DNA from: Deltaproteobacteria bacterium
GTDB taxonomy: Bacteria; Desulfobacterota; GWC2-55-46
Reading direction: 5' to 3'
DNA length: 36,687 nucleotides
Assembly: GCA_016234405.1 (NCBI GenBank)
Contig: JACRCC010000019.1
Location: 1-36,687, forward strand
A model generated the notes under the pieces. It did not search any database, was not told the DNA's origin, and worked only from the letters and a program-made list of their open reading frames with translations. This document shows positions 22,322 to 29,824 of this stretch, piece after piece. The first letter of the stretch is position 1. Each line of letters opens with the position of its first letter. Position numbers and translations under genes: made by a program.

Positions 22322-23451
22322 TGATAAACGGAAGACTACATCCGATATTGAAGTGGGCAGGTGGGAAAAAACATGAATTGAAGTTCATTCTTCCTAAACT
22401 TCCGCCCACTTTTGCAAATTATTATGAACCCTTTGTAGGAGGCGGGGCAGTTTATACGGCTGTAAAATCTAATCAATACTTTATCAATGATAAATCAGAA
22501 GATTTAATTTTGTTATACAAAAGTATCGGCAGTGAGAAAAGAGATATATTGTTTGAAGCTGTCGAGGAAATAATCCATAATTGGGATATGCTGACCGCGG
22601 TTGTGGAAAACAACATGGGTTTTTTTGTAGGAACATACAAAAAGTTCTCTACGGATAAAATCGACGATGAAAAAATCAAGCAGATTATGTTTCAGTTCAT
22701 AGTTGATCATTCAAAACAATTTAACGGAATGTTCTCCCCGATATTCAATTTTAACACCGCTAATTTCATTAGGGAATTGCAAATAAATCTTATCCGTAAA
22801 ATAAAGAGGATGAAACACCTTGAACAATTAAAACAACCGCTTCCAGATAATGAAATTGCTGATAACATTGAGACGGCATTAAAGAGCGCCTTCTATATGC
22901 ACTTCAGGCATATTCACAATCACAGCGAAAAATATAAAATAAGCAAACCCGTAAAATCTGCTATTTTCTTATATATTAGGAACTTTGCGTATGCCGCAAT
23001 GTTTAGATACAATTCAAATGGACATTTCAACGTGCCTTACGGTGGAATAGGTTACAATAGGAAAAACTTTCAAAAAAAAATTGATTACTTAAAATCACAG
23101 GAATTGAAAGCATTACTTGACCGGACGACCGTTGAAAATCTCGACTTTGAGGATTTCTTAAAAAAACATCACCCAAAAAAAAATGATTTTATATTTCTTG
23201 ACCCTCCATATGATAGCGAATTCAGCACCTATACAAAAAATGAGTTTACTAAGCGGGATCAAATGCGCCTTGCAAAATATCTTCTCAGATGTAAGAGCAA
23301 GTGGATGCTCGTAATTAAGCACACGGAATTTATTAGAAGTCTATATAACAAGAAAAATCTAAAGATTGAGACATTTGATAAAACCTACTTAGTTAGTTTT
23401 ATGAACAGAAATGATAAAAACAGCGAACATCTTTTAATATGCAACCATTGA
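22321..23451 (+). CDS. D12-class adenine-specific DNA methyltransferase (Dam-like)
   Basis: A 376-residue N6-adenine DNA methylase. Motif order is that of class alpha: KWAGGK (residues 11-16), SAM site EPFVGGGAVY (36-45), a long target-recognition region, then the catalytic DPPY (294-297). This is the Dam/EcoRV/DpnII-type arrangement; the recognised sequence is not readable. It should protect the host DNA from the nuclease encoded next, whose ATG overlaps its end by 13 bases. The region is far more AT-rich than its flanks, with codons to match, which points to horizontal transfer. GGGAGGG at 22301-22307 may be the ribosome site, though distant. Confidence 0.9.
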   Translation: MINGRLHPILKWAGGKKHELKFILPKLPPTFANYYEPFVGGGAVYTAVKSNQYFINDKSEDLILLYKSIGSEKRDILFEAVEEIIHNWDMLTAVVENNMGFFVGTYKKFSTDKIDDEKIKQIMFQFIVDHSKQFNGMFSPIFNFNTANFIRELQINLIRKIKRMKHLEQLKQPLPDNEIADNIETALKSAFYMHFRHIHNHSEKYKISKPVKSAIFLYIRNFAYAAMFRYNSNGHFNVPYGGIGYNRKNFQKKIDYLKSQELKALLDRTTVENLDFEDFLKKHHPKKNDFIFLDPPYDSEFSTYTKNEFTKRDQMRLAKYLLRCKSKWMLVIKHTEFIRSLYNKKNLKIETFDKTYLVSFMNRNDKNSEHLLICNH

Positions 23452-24260
23452 CCAGAGGGAAAAGAATAACCGAGACAGAGTTGATATTGCCCTCATTGTA
23501 TCTAATGAGTTTGAATGACGGCTCTATCGCGACGTCTGAGCTAATCGAGAAACTCAGATATATAATGAAACCAACGGGAGAAGATTTGCAGATTTTGTCA
23601 GGGAGAGCTGATGATAAATTTTCTCAGAAGGTTAGAAACTTACGGGCACACAGCACTTTTGAGCGTTTTGGCTATGCTGAATACAAAGGCGACGCAAAAA
23701 CAGGACGCGTTGAGATTACGGAAGAAGGAAAAAAACATCTTAAGCAGAACCAAGATGTTCTTACTTACCTTTTGATTAATGATTTTACTTATCCGGATTT
23801 AATGGCAAACCTCAAGAAGATAGAGGCAAACAAAGACAAAAAGAGAATAGAGACGTTTGATGAAAACGTGATAATTCGGGAAGGACTAAAGCGTATAACG
23901 GAAGAAACTGTATATGAACGCTCCAAACAATTGAGAGATTATGCCATAGGATGTTTTACGGTGGAGGGGAAAATATACTGCAATTGTTGTGCTTTTAACT
24001 TTGCAGATTTTTATGGTGAGGACATCGGCAACGGATTTATAGAAACACACCACATTCGACCTATCTTTCAATATGAAAACGAAAATATTATTAAGACTAT
24101 AAAAAATGCGGTAAAAAACCTAATGCCCGTTTGTTCAAATTGCCACAGGATGATACATAAAAACTGGAAAAAGCCTCTTGAGATACAAAAACTGATAGAG
24201 GGAATAAAACAAAACGGATTTGTAAGCAATAAAACATATAGATTGCTTTCTGCTGATTAA
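23439..24260 (+). CDS. HNH restriction endonuclease
   Basis: A 273-residue protein. The N-terminal part (about 1-110) looks like a winged-helix domain (ELILPSLYLMSLNDGSIATSELIEKL; RAHSTFERFGYAEYK; GRVEITEEGKKHL), as in Mrr-type N-domains. The C-terminal part is an HNH nuclease: CNCC (181-184), FIETHHIRPI with the catalytic His pair near 203-206, and LMPVCSNCHRMIHKNW. The Cys pairs should hold the structural zinc. This matches predicted HNH restriction enzymes of the COG3183 type. Together with the preceding methylase it forms a compact type II-like system. The DNA is AT-rich like the methylase gene. Confidence 0.85.
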   Translation: MQPLTRGKRITETELILPSLYLMSLNDGSIATSELIEKLRYIMKPTGEDLQILSGRADDKFSQKVRNLRAHSTFERFGYAEYKGDAKTGRVEITEEGKKHLKQNQDVLTYLLINDFTYPDLMANLKKIEANKDKKRIETFDENVIIREGLKRITEETVYERSKQLRDYAIGCFTVEGKIYCNCCAFNFADFYGEDIGNGFIETHHIRPIFQYENENIIKTIKNAVKNLMPVCSNCHRMIHKNWKKPLEIQKLIEGIKQNGFVSNKTYRLLSAD

Positions 24261-24343
24261 AAGAGGGGAAAATTACCATAACTGTTTACCGATAACCGGC
24301 AACTGACAACCATTTTTCATCCTAACCCGCGGCATCGTCTTGC

Positions 24344-24381
24344 GGAGAATGCTTCTCCGACGCCTTCCTTTGAGCAGCCTG
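24344..24381. repeat. Remnants of repeats upstream of queE
   Basis: The 149-base gap before queE has no gene. It holds GGAGAA-TGC-TTCTCC (24344-24358) and TTTGAGCAGCCTG (24369-24381). The latter equals one end of the inverted-repeat element at 4448-4570. A GATAACC-type fragment at about 24290-24310 resembles the repeat at 25051-25149. Confidence 0.5.
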
Positions 24382-24409
24382 CTGGGCGTAGCCTCAAGGC
24401 ATCGCAATA

Positions 24410-25048
24410 ATGCTAATCAGCGAAATATTCTACAGCATTCAGGGCGAGTCCACTTACGCCGGGCTTCCGTGCGTATTCATAAGGCTCGCGGGATGCAACT
24501 TGAAGTGCGCGTGGTGCGACACGCCTTACGCAAGGGCGGCCTCAGACGGCTTTGAGATGACCGGCGACGAGGTGTTGTCCGAGGCCGCGAAATACGGCTG
24601 CCGCCTCTGCGAGATAACAGGCGGCGAGCCGCTCATGCAGTCTGAGACCGCGGAGACGGCGCAAAGGTTTCTCGACGCGGGTTATACGACGCTCGTCGAG
24701 ACCAACGGCAGCGCGCCGCTTACGGGACTCGATAAAAGGGTCGTAAAAATCGTTGACGTCAAGTGTCCCTCGAGCGGGCAGGCCGGGACGTTCCTTATGG
24801 AGAACCTCGGATACATCACCCCTGAAGACGAGGTAAAGTTCGTGATATCCGACAGGGAGGATTACGAATTCGCAAAGAGGTTTTTGGGAGAAGTTCTAAG
24901 GGACTCGACGCAAAACATCCTCTTCGCGCCGGTGACGCCGGGTTTGAACCCAAAGAAGCTTGCGCAGTGGATATTGAAGGACGGGCTGCCCGTGAGGCTT
25001 CAATTGCAGCTTCATAAATATATCTGGGGCAACGAGCGGGGCAGGTGA
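24410..25048 (+). CDS. queE: 7-carboxy-7-deazaguanine synthase QueE
   Basis: A radical SAM enzyme that converts 6-carboxytetrahydropterin to 7-carboxy-7-deazaguanine in queuosine (tRNA) precursor synthesis. The 212-residue protein has the cluster motif Cys29-x3-Cys33-x2-Cys36 (CNLKCAWCDT), the SAM motif ITGGEPL and VETNGS. It starts YSIQGESTYAG, a typical QueE N-terminus that binds substrate. No other queuosine gene is in the window. It lies just right of the restriction-modification island, which therefore ends somewhere in 24261-24409. Confidence 0.93.
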   Translation: MLISEIFYSIQGESTYAGLPCVFIRLAGCNLKCAWCDTPYARAASDGFEMTGDEVLSEAAKYGCRLCEITGGEPLMQSETAETAQRFLDAGYTTLVETNGSAPLTGLDKRVVKIVDVKCPSSGQAGTFLMENLGYITPEDEVKFVISDREDYEFAKRFLGEVLRDSTQNILFAPVTPGLNPKKLAQWILKDGLPVRLQLQLHKYIWGNERGR

Positions 25049-25050
25049 TA

Positions 25051-25149
25051 AAGACGGTTATCGGTGAAGGCAGTTATCGGTGGACGGTTATCGGTTATCA
25101 GTGAAGGTAAATAATATCCTTAAACCGATAACTGATAACCGATAACCGT
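25051..25149. repeat. Inverted repeat of GGTTATCGG units with perfect 19-bp arms
   Basis: ACGGTTATCGGTTATCAGT at 25084-25102 is the exact reverse complement of 25131-25149. Further direct GGTTATCGGTGAAGG-like units precede it (25055-25083). The centre has AAGG/CCTT pairing. It fills the queE to cytochrome-assembly gap. The units are not separated by unique spacers, so it is not a CRISPR array. Confidence 0.8.
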
Positions 25150-25162
25150 TAAGGGGTATTTC

Positions 25163-25945
25163 ATGAAGTATCTTCTGTTTGCAACCTTGCTGCTCTACGC
25201 CGTCGGCTTTCTTGCGTCCCTTTACTGCGTCGTTGCCAAACGGCCTCACTGCGAAAGAGTCCCGGTCGTCTTTGTCCTCGCGGGTCTTGCGTCTCAGACC
25301 GTATGGCTTGCCGGCCGCATGTACGCGACCGGACACGCGCCAATGGCCAGCATGTATGAGACGCTCGTTTTTTATTCATGGACGACCGTGCTCGTGACCC
25401 TCCTTGTGATATACAGGTACCGCGAGAGGACGGTTGAGCTTGTAACCGTCCCCTTTGCGCTCTTTGCGCTCATATTTGCGGTCTACAACGAAACGCCGGG
25501 CAAACAACTCGCGCTTATATTGCGGACACGGTGGTTCGAGACGCACGTTGCCGCTTCCTTTGCGGCCTACGCGCTCTTTACGCTTTCATTCGCGGGCGCA
25601 GCGCTTTATTTGTTACGGGGTTTTTCGGGGGGAGATGAGGCCGGTCTTAAAAAGTATCAGGCAATAGCCGGCAGGGCCGTCCTCTGGGGGTTTTTCTTTT
25701 TCTCGGCCTCGATGTTCGCGGGCGCGGTTTGGGGGTATCTCGCGTGGGGGATGTATTGGATGTGGGAGCCTAAGGTGATATGGTCTTTCATCGTCTGGTT
25801 TTACTACGCGGGCGCGATGCACGCCTATTACGTGAAGGAGTGGAGGGGGCAGGGGCTTTGCGGCGCTCTGGCAGGCGGATTTTTCGTGGTCATCTTCACT
25901 TACATGGGCGTGAGCATGCTCATGAAGAGCAGCCACAACTTCTGA
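25163..25945 (+). CDS. ccsA: Cytochrome c assembly protein, CcsA/CcsB type
   Basis: A 260-residue inner-membrane protein with about eight hydrophobic segments. The tryptophan-rich haem-handling motif is WGYLAWGMYWMWEPKVIWSFIVWFYY (split here: WGYLAWG, then WMWEPKVIW), near residues 190-215. Flanking His residues that could be haem ligands are in ETHVAASFAAYA and GAMHAYY. This is the system II (Ccs) factor that delivers haem to periplasmic apocytochromes c with its partner ResB/Ccs1, which is not in this window. Length is at the short end of the family. The start ATG is 12 bases after AAGGGG. Confidence 0.87.
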   Translation: MKYLLFATLLLYAVGFLASLYCVVAKRPHCERVPVVFVLAGLASQTVWLAGRMYATGHAPMASMYETLVFYSWTTVLVTLLVIYRYRERTVELVTVPFALFALIFAVYNETPGKQLALILRTRWFETHVAASFAAYALFTLSFAGAALYLLRGFSGGDEAGLKKYQAIAGRAVLWGFFFFSASMFAGAVWGYLAWGMYWMWEPKVIWSFIVWFYYAGAMHAYYVKEWRGQGLCGALAGGFFVVIFTYMGVSMLMKSSHNF

Positions 25946-25965
25946 TTATTACACGACGCCTGCAG

Positions 25966-26025
25966 CTCAGGCCTTCAGGCCTGAGATTGTCAGGGCTGCA
26001 GCTCAGGGCTTTAGCCCTGAGCTGC
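25966..26025. repeat. Dispersed hairpin repeat, copy 2 (two hairpins)
   Basis: Hairpin 1: CTCAGGCCT (25966-25974), TC, AGGCCTGAG (25977-25985). Then ATTGTCAGGGCT. Hairpin 2: GCAGCTCAGGGCT (25998-26010), TT, AGCCCTGAGCTGC (26013-26025), a perfect 13-bp stem. Hairpin 1 and the linker match copy 1 at 19711. The pair lies downstream of ccsA and may also end its transcript, though no T-tract follows. Confidence 0.8.
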
Positions 26026-26037
26026 ACAATAGAACTG

Positions 26038-26067
26038 TTGACAAGGGCAATCGTTTTTCACTATACT
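26038..26067 (+). promoter_or_regulatory. Sigma70 promoter of the DUF2007-like gene
   Basis: TTGACA (26038-26043), 18 bases, TATACT (26062-26067). The expected transcription start (about 26073-26075) is only a few bases before the ATG at 26077, and no ribosome site is visible. The mRNA is probably leaderless or nearly so. Confidence 0.7.
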
Positions 26068-26076
26068 TCATTCACG

Positions 26077-26337
26077 ATGGCCAACAGGATAAGTTTCGTG
26101 GACCTATATTCATTCTACAACGACATGGACGGCACCCTTATCACCTCGATGATGGACGGGCAGAACATCTGCTATTCCATACGCACGTTCGGCGCCCCGC
26201 ATATAAAGGCGGATTCGATTGAATACCGCGAAAGGCTCGTTTCGGTCGAGCAGGAAAAGGCGGAAAACGTCCGTAAGATTATAAATGAGGCCATAAGAAG
26301 CGGTATGCTTTCAAAAGAGGGTAAGTTCAGATATTAA
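26077..26337 (+). CDS. Small DUF2007-like protein
   Basis: An 86-residue soluble protein (FVDLYSFYNDMDGTLITSMMDGQNICYSIRT, split: VDLYSFYND, then LITSMMDGQNI). The pattern of a short strand, a helix that tracks along GTLITSMMDGQNI and a late strand (ERLVSVEQEKAENVRKIINEA) resembles the DUF2007 putative signal-transducing family. The match is by eye only and the function is unknown. The next gene, yjbQ, has its own probable promoter, so this is likely a single-gene unit. Confidence 0.55.
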   Translation: MANRISFVDLYSFYNDMDGTLITSMMDGQNICYSIRTFGAPHIKADSIEYRERLVSVEQEKAENVRKIINEAIRSGMLSKEGKFRY

Positions 26338-26379
26338 AAACCCCTCTCCGGTAAAAACCTGACGTCAAAGAAAATGGTC

Positions 26380-26409
26380 TGGCAATCTTCCGGGTGATTA
26401 AAGTATAAT
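26380..26409 (+). promoter_or_regulatory. Probable promoter of yjbQ
   Basis: TGGCAA (26380-26385), 18 bases, TATAAT (26404-26409), 42 bases before the yjbQ ATG. The -10 box is perfect and the -35 box is weak. Confidence 0.5.
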
Positions 26410-26450
26410 ACGGGTGTTTCCCGCTAAAACGATTAAGGCACGGAGGACGG

Positions 26451-26879
26451 ATGAAGGTCTACACCAGCGCAGTGAGGATAAAGTCAACCGCAAAGACCCA
26501 AGAGGTGAATATCACCAATCAGGTCGAGGCGGTCGTCCTTGAGAGCGGGATTACGGAAGGCATGGCGCTCGTCTTCACCGGACACACCACCGCAAGCATA
26601 CATCTTAACAACGCGGACAAGGCGCTTGAAGACGACTTGCATGAACTCTTGAGCGAGATGATACCCAATAAGACGACGTTCAAGCACAATAAGGGCGATT
26701 ACGGCAGGAACGCGGACGCGCACCTGAAGGCCGTATTTGTCGGAAACAGCGTTACTGTCCCCATTACAAAGGGCAGGCTCTCTTTCGGCCAATGGCAGGC
26801 GATATACTTCTCCGAGTTCGACGGCCCGAGGGCGCGTCTCATCTCCGTCAAGGTCTTCGGCAAGGCCGAGGGCAGGTGA
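26451..26879 (+). CDS. yjbQ: YjbQ family protein (UPF0047)
   Basis: A 142-residue protein of the YjbQ/UPF0047 family, which has weak thiamine-phosphate synthase activity in some members but no settled cellular role. Visible features are GMALVFTGHTTASIHLNN (the metal-binding His lies in TGHTT), HNKGDYGRNADAHLKAVFVGNS with two more His, and the end GQWQAIYFSEFDGPR. The ATG at 26451 is preceded by GGAGG. rsmD follows after 12 bases, so both probably share the promoter at 26380. Confidence 0.9.
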   Translation: MKVYTSAVRIKSTAKTQEVNITNQVEAVVLESGITEGMALVFTGHTTASIHLNNADKALEDDLHELLSEMIPNKTTFKHNKGDYGRNADAHLKAVFVGNSVTVPITKGRLSFGQWQAIYFSEFDGPRARLISVKVFGKAEGR

Positions 26880-26891
26880 TGGACTGTTCCC

Positions 26892-27461
26892 ATGAGGGTT
26901 GTAGGAGGGTTATACCGCGGCAGACGCTTGGCCGAGTTCAAGGGGCGCTCCATCAGGCCCACCTCAGACAGGGTCAGGGAGGCGATATTCAACATCCTCG
27001 GCTCCGGCGGGGGAATAACCCACCGCTTAGGCGCTGCGCTCGACCTTTTTGCCGGCACGGGCGCGCTCGGCATCGAGGCATTGAGCAGGGGCGCGCAGGA
27101 ATCAGTCTTCGTCGAGAGCGACCCGGCCTCCGTTGAAGTAATCGAAAAAAACCTCTCCGGCCTCGGCATCAAGACCGCAACGATACTCAAAAAAAACGTC
27201 TCTGATGCGATAAGCGTCCTTTCACTGAGACATTCCGTTTTCGACCTCATATTTATTGACCCTCCCTACGAAGCAGGCCTCGCGGAAAAGACGCTTGCGG
27301 AACTCGACGCATCCGGGATAGCCGGCACGGATGGAGTCGTGGTGGTTGAGGCTTCGATAAAAGCGCCCGTCAAGGCAGCGGGGCTAAAAAATCTTGAGTT
27401 GACGGATGAACGCAGGTACGGCGGCACACTCGTATATTTTTTTACGCGCAAGAAGGGGTAA
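26892..27461 (+). CDS. rsmD: 16S rRNA (guanine966-N2)-methyltransferase RsmD
   Basis: A 189-residue methyltransferase acting on the small ribosomal subunit. It starts MRVVGGLYRGRRL, the usual RsmD N-terminus, then RPTSDRVREAIFNIL. The SAM motif is LDLFAGTGALGIEALSRGA and the catalytic motif is DPPYEAG. Before the SAM motif is SGGGITHRLGA, where a G/C palindrome (27009-27024) is encoded and the family is usually a few residues shorter. coaD starts six bases after its stop, a pairing common in bacteria. Confidence 0.94.
   Translation: MRVVGGLYRGRRLAEFKGRSIRPTSDRVREAIFNILGSGGGITHRLGAALDLFAGTGALGIEALSRGAQESVFVESDPASVEVIEKNLSGLGIKTATILKKNVSDAISVLSLRHSVFDLIFIDPPYEAGLAEKTLAELDASGIAGTDGVVVVEASIKAPVKAAGLKNLELTDERRYGGTLVYFFTRKKG
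27009..27024. repeat. In-frame G5-AATAA-CCCACC palindrome-like element in rsmD
   Basis: GGGGG (27009-27013), AATAA, CCCACC (27019-27024), with one mismatch in the arms. It codes for the GGGIT loop before the SAM-binding motif. It is the least perfect member of the set, so its membership is uncertain. Confidence 0.4.
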
Positions 27462-27467
27462 TAGACG

Positions 27468-27950
27468 ATGAAACACATCGGGGTTTATCCGGGGACGTTT
27501 GACCCTATAACCAGAGGCCACCTCGACATAATCGAGAGGGGGCTGACCCTTTTTGACGAGCTTGTCGTTGCGGTCGCGGCGTCCAAATCGAAGTCCCCGC
27601 TCTTCGACGTGGAGGAGCGGATGGCGATAATAAGGGCGGAGACGAAAAAACAAAAAAACGTCCGCGTGGAGAGCTTCGATTGCCTGCTCATTGATTACAT
27701 AAAAAAGAAAAAGGCGCGGACGATTCTGCGCGGCCTGCGCGTGATATCGGACTTTGAACACGAGTTTCAGATGGCCTTGACGAACCGCAAGATGGCGCCG
27801 GACATCGAGACCGTCTTCATGATGACGGCGGAGAACTACGCGCCGGTCTCCTCGCGTTTCATAAAGGAGATAGCAAAACTCGGAGGGGACGTCTCTCCCT
27901 TCGTTACGCCTAACGTGACAAAAAGGCTTAAACAAAAGTACGGGGCATAA
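27468..27950 (+). CDS. coaD: Phosphopantetheine adenylyltransferase CoaD
   Basis: The penultimate enzyme of coenzyme A synthesis: 4'-phosphopantetheine plus ATP gives dephospho-CoA. The 160-residue protein has the nucleotidyl-transferase motif GTFDPITRGHLDII (residues 9-22, with TRGH) and ILRGLRVISDFEHEFQMALTNR, then the late SSRFIKEIAKLGGD. Length is that of the family. It lies between rsmD and the aminotransferase, the order known from Geobacter-like bacteria. Confidence 0.96.
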   Translation: MKHIGVYPGTFDPITRGHLDIIERGLTLFDELVVAVAASKSKSPLFDVEERMAIIRAETKKQKNVRVESFDCLLIDYIKKKKARTILRGLRVISDFEHEFQMALTNRKMAPDIETVFMMTAENYAPVSSRFIKEIAKLGGDVSPFVTPNVTKRLKQKYGA

Positions 27951-27978
27951 GACCGCATGATTTGGGGCATATATCAAC

Positions 27979-29175
27979 ATGATTAAACTCGCTTCACGCA
28001 TGAACGGAATTGGGGAGTCCGTTACGCTCGCCATAACCGCAAAGGCAAAGGCGTTGAAGGCGCAAGGCCGCGACATAATCGGTTTTGGCGCCGGAGAGCC
28101 TGACTTCGACACGCCTGAGAATATTAAAAATGCCGCCATCAAGGCCATAAAAGAAGGACAAACCAAATATACGCCCGTAGGCGGCATACCGGAGCTAAAA
28201 GACGCGGTCATATCGAAGTTCAAACGCGACAACGGCCTTATCTATTCAAGAGAAGAGATTATCGTCTCCTGCGGAGGCAAACACTCGATATACAATCTCC
28301 TTCAGGCGGTTATCGGCCCGGGCCACGAGGTGATAATCCCTTCCCCATACTGGGTATCGTATCCGGTGATGGCGCGCATGGCCGGAGGCTTGCCCCGGAT
28401 AGTCGGCGCGAAAGAGTCCGAAGGGTTTAAGATGGGGCATACGGCCTTTGCCGCGGCAATAACGAAGGCCACGAAGGCCGTAATCATAAACAGCCCTTCA
28501 AACCCGACGGGCGCGGCGTATACGCCCGATGAACTCAAGGCAATCGCGCAAGTGGCGCTCAAGAACAACCTCCTGATTATAAGCGACGAGATTTACGAAA
28601 AAATCTCCTATGACGGGTTTAAGGTAATATCAATCGCGTCGCTGTCGGATGAGGTCAGGAAAAACACGGTTGTCTTGAACGGCGTGTCAAAGGCGTATTC
28701 GATGACCGGCTGGAGGATAGGGTACGCGGCGGGGACTAAGGAGATAATTCAAGCCATGACCAACATCCAGAGCCAGTCAACGTCCAACCCCGCGTCCATC
28801 AGCCAATGGGCGGCCGTTGAGGCGTTAAACGGGCCGCAAGACTTCATCGGCGCGATGGTTGCCGAGTTCGAGAAGAGGAGAAACGCGATTGTCCACGGTT
28901 TGAACGCGATAGCGGGCGTAAAGTGCTCGAGGCCCAACGGCGCGTTTTACGTCTTTGCAAACGTATCTGGGCTGTACGGAAAAAAGTTCGAGGGCAAAAT
29001 AATAAAAGGCTCCATCGCCTTCACGAATTATCTTTTGGATTCCGCAGGCGTAGCGGTCGTGCCCGGGGAACCCTTCGGGGACGACGACTACGTAAGGCTT
29101 TCCTACGCAACCTCGATGGCAAACGTGGCGGAAGGCGTCAGGAGGATACGGGAGGCAGCGGACAGGCTCGGCTAA
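27979..29175 (+). CDS. Class I pyridoxal-phosphate aminotransferase (aspartate type)
   Basis: A 398-residue aminotransferase of the class I gamma type, probably aspartate (and perhaps prephenate) aminotransferase. The pyridoxal phosphate lysine is Lys238 in NGVSKAYSMTGWRIGYA. Other motifs are GAGEPDFDTPENI, KYTPVGGIPEL, INSPSNPTGA and the C-terminal YVRLSYATS with the carboxylate-binding Arg. It would move amino groups between aspartate and 2-oxoglutarate. Aspartate feeds quinolinate synthase (nadA, nearby), though these genes are not in one operon. Exact substrate choice is not certain. Confidence 0.9.
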   Translation: MIKLASRMNGIGESVTLAITAKAKALKAQGRDIIGFGAGEPDFDTPENIKNAAIKAIKEGQTKYTPVGGIPELKDAVISKFKRDNGLIYSREEIIVSCGGKHSIYNLLQAVIGPGHEVIIPSPYWVSYPVMARMAGGLPRIVGAKESEGFKMGHTAFAAAITKATKAVIINSPSNPTGAAYTPDELKAIAQVALKNNLLIISDEIYEKISYDGFKVISIASLSDEVRKNTVVLNGVSKAYSMTGWRIGYAAGTKEIIQAMTNIQSQSTSNPASISQWAAVEALNGPQDFIGAMVAEFEKRRNAIVHGLNAIAGVKCSRPNGAFYVFANVSGLYGKKFEGKIIKGSIAFTNYLLDSAGVAVVPGEPFGDDDYVRLSYATSMANVAEGVRRIREAADRLG

Positions 29176-29191
29176 AGTCGAGCGCGCAGCC

Positions 29192-29824
29192 CTATTCCTT
29201 TTTCGCCCTAACCCAGATGTTCATGAACGCCTCGAAGTAGCCGGAGCTTATGTCCCCGGCCATGTACCCCGCCTCTTGAAGAAGCGCGTGCAGCTTCTGC
29301 CGCGAAAAACTCCCCTTGTGCTCGTCAATCTCCTCGGCGCTTAAAAGCCGTATCCTCGATAAAAACCAAAGAAGCCCGTCAGTCCAGAACGCCGGGGTCG
29401 TGATGATGCAGCATCCTCCGGGTTTCAAGACCCTGCGAATGCCTTTGAGTATGTCCACGCACTTTTCCGGCTCCACGTGCTCTATGACCGCGAGCATGGT
29501 TACAACGTCGAAGAAGGCGTCCGGGAAGGGTATCCCTGCGCCCCGCTCTATGTCAAAGCCCTTTATCTCGATCTCATGATGCGGCTCTTTCCCGCGAGAT
29601 ACCTTGTCGAGGCCGTATTTTTCGCGGAATTCGGTGTTGAGGAGAAAAAACGGATGCGTGCCGCATCCGACGTCGAGGATCTTGCCTTTGCGATGTTGCT
29701 GTGGGATTAAGGCGTTCGCGGCATTAACGCGCTGGGCCGCGAGGAAGTTTTCCAGCACTCCGTTGCCCCTTGTCGCCTTCGGGTGGTTGCCTGAAGGCCG
29801 GGGCCTATGCCTCATGTTCCTCAC
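29192..29824 (-). CDS. Class I SAM-dependent methyltransferase
   Basis: A protein of about 210 residues with the Rossmann SAM site ILDVGCGTHPFF, an acidic motif FDVVTMLAVIEHVE and VLKPGGCCIITTP, typical of the Methyltransf_11 family. The C-terminal half (SAEEIDEHKGSFSRQKLHALLQEAG) resembles methyltransferases found in cell-surface or lipid loci, but the substrate is unknown. The first start is a GTG at 29824, and an ATG at 29815 is as likely. Both overlap the end of the AMMECR1 gene upstream, so the two are cotranscribed. It is convergent with the aminotransferase gene, 16 bases away. Confidence 0.8.
   Translation of the reverse strand: MRNMRHRPRPSGNHPKATRGNGVLENFLAAQRVNAANALIPQQHRKGKILDVGCGTHPFFLLNTEFREKYGLDKVSRGKEPHHEIEIKGFDIERGAGIPFPDAFFDVVTMLAVIEHVEPEKCVDILKGIRRVLKPGGCCIITTPAFWTDGLLWFLSRIRLLSAEEIDEHKGSFSRQKLHALLQEAGYMAGDISSGYFEAFMNIWVRAKKE

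Noticed and set aside
25051-25149. Short repeated GGTTATCGG units looking like a small CRISPR array
   Set aside because: The units are adjacent or overlapping with no unique spacers of constant length, the two halves are inverted relative to each other, and no cas gene is in the window.
26338-26450. A small gene between the DUF2007-like gene and yjbQ
   Set aside because: No start codon with a ribosome site and no frame of useful length; the stretch is explained by the yjbQ promoter region.
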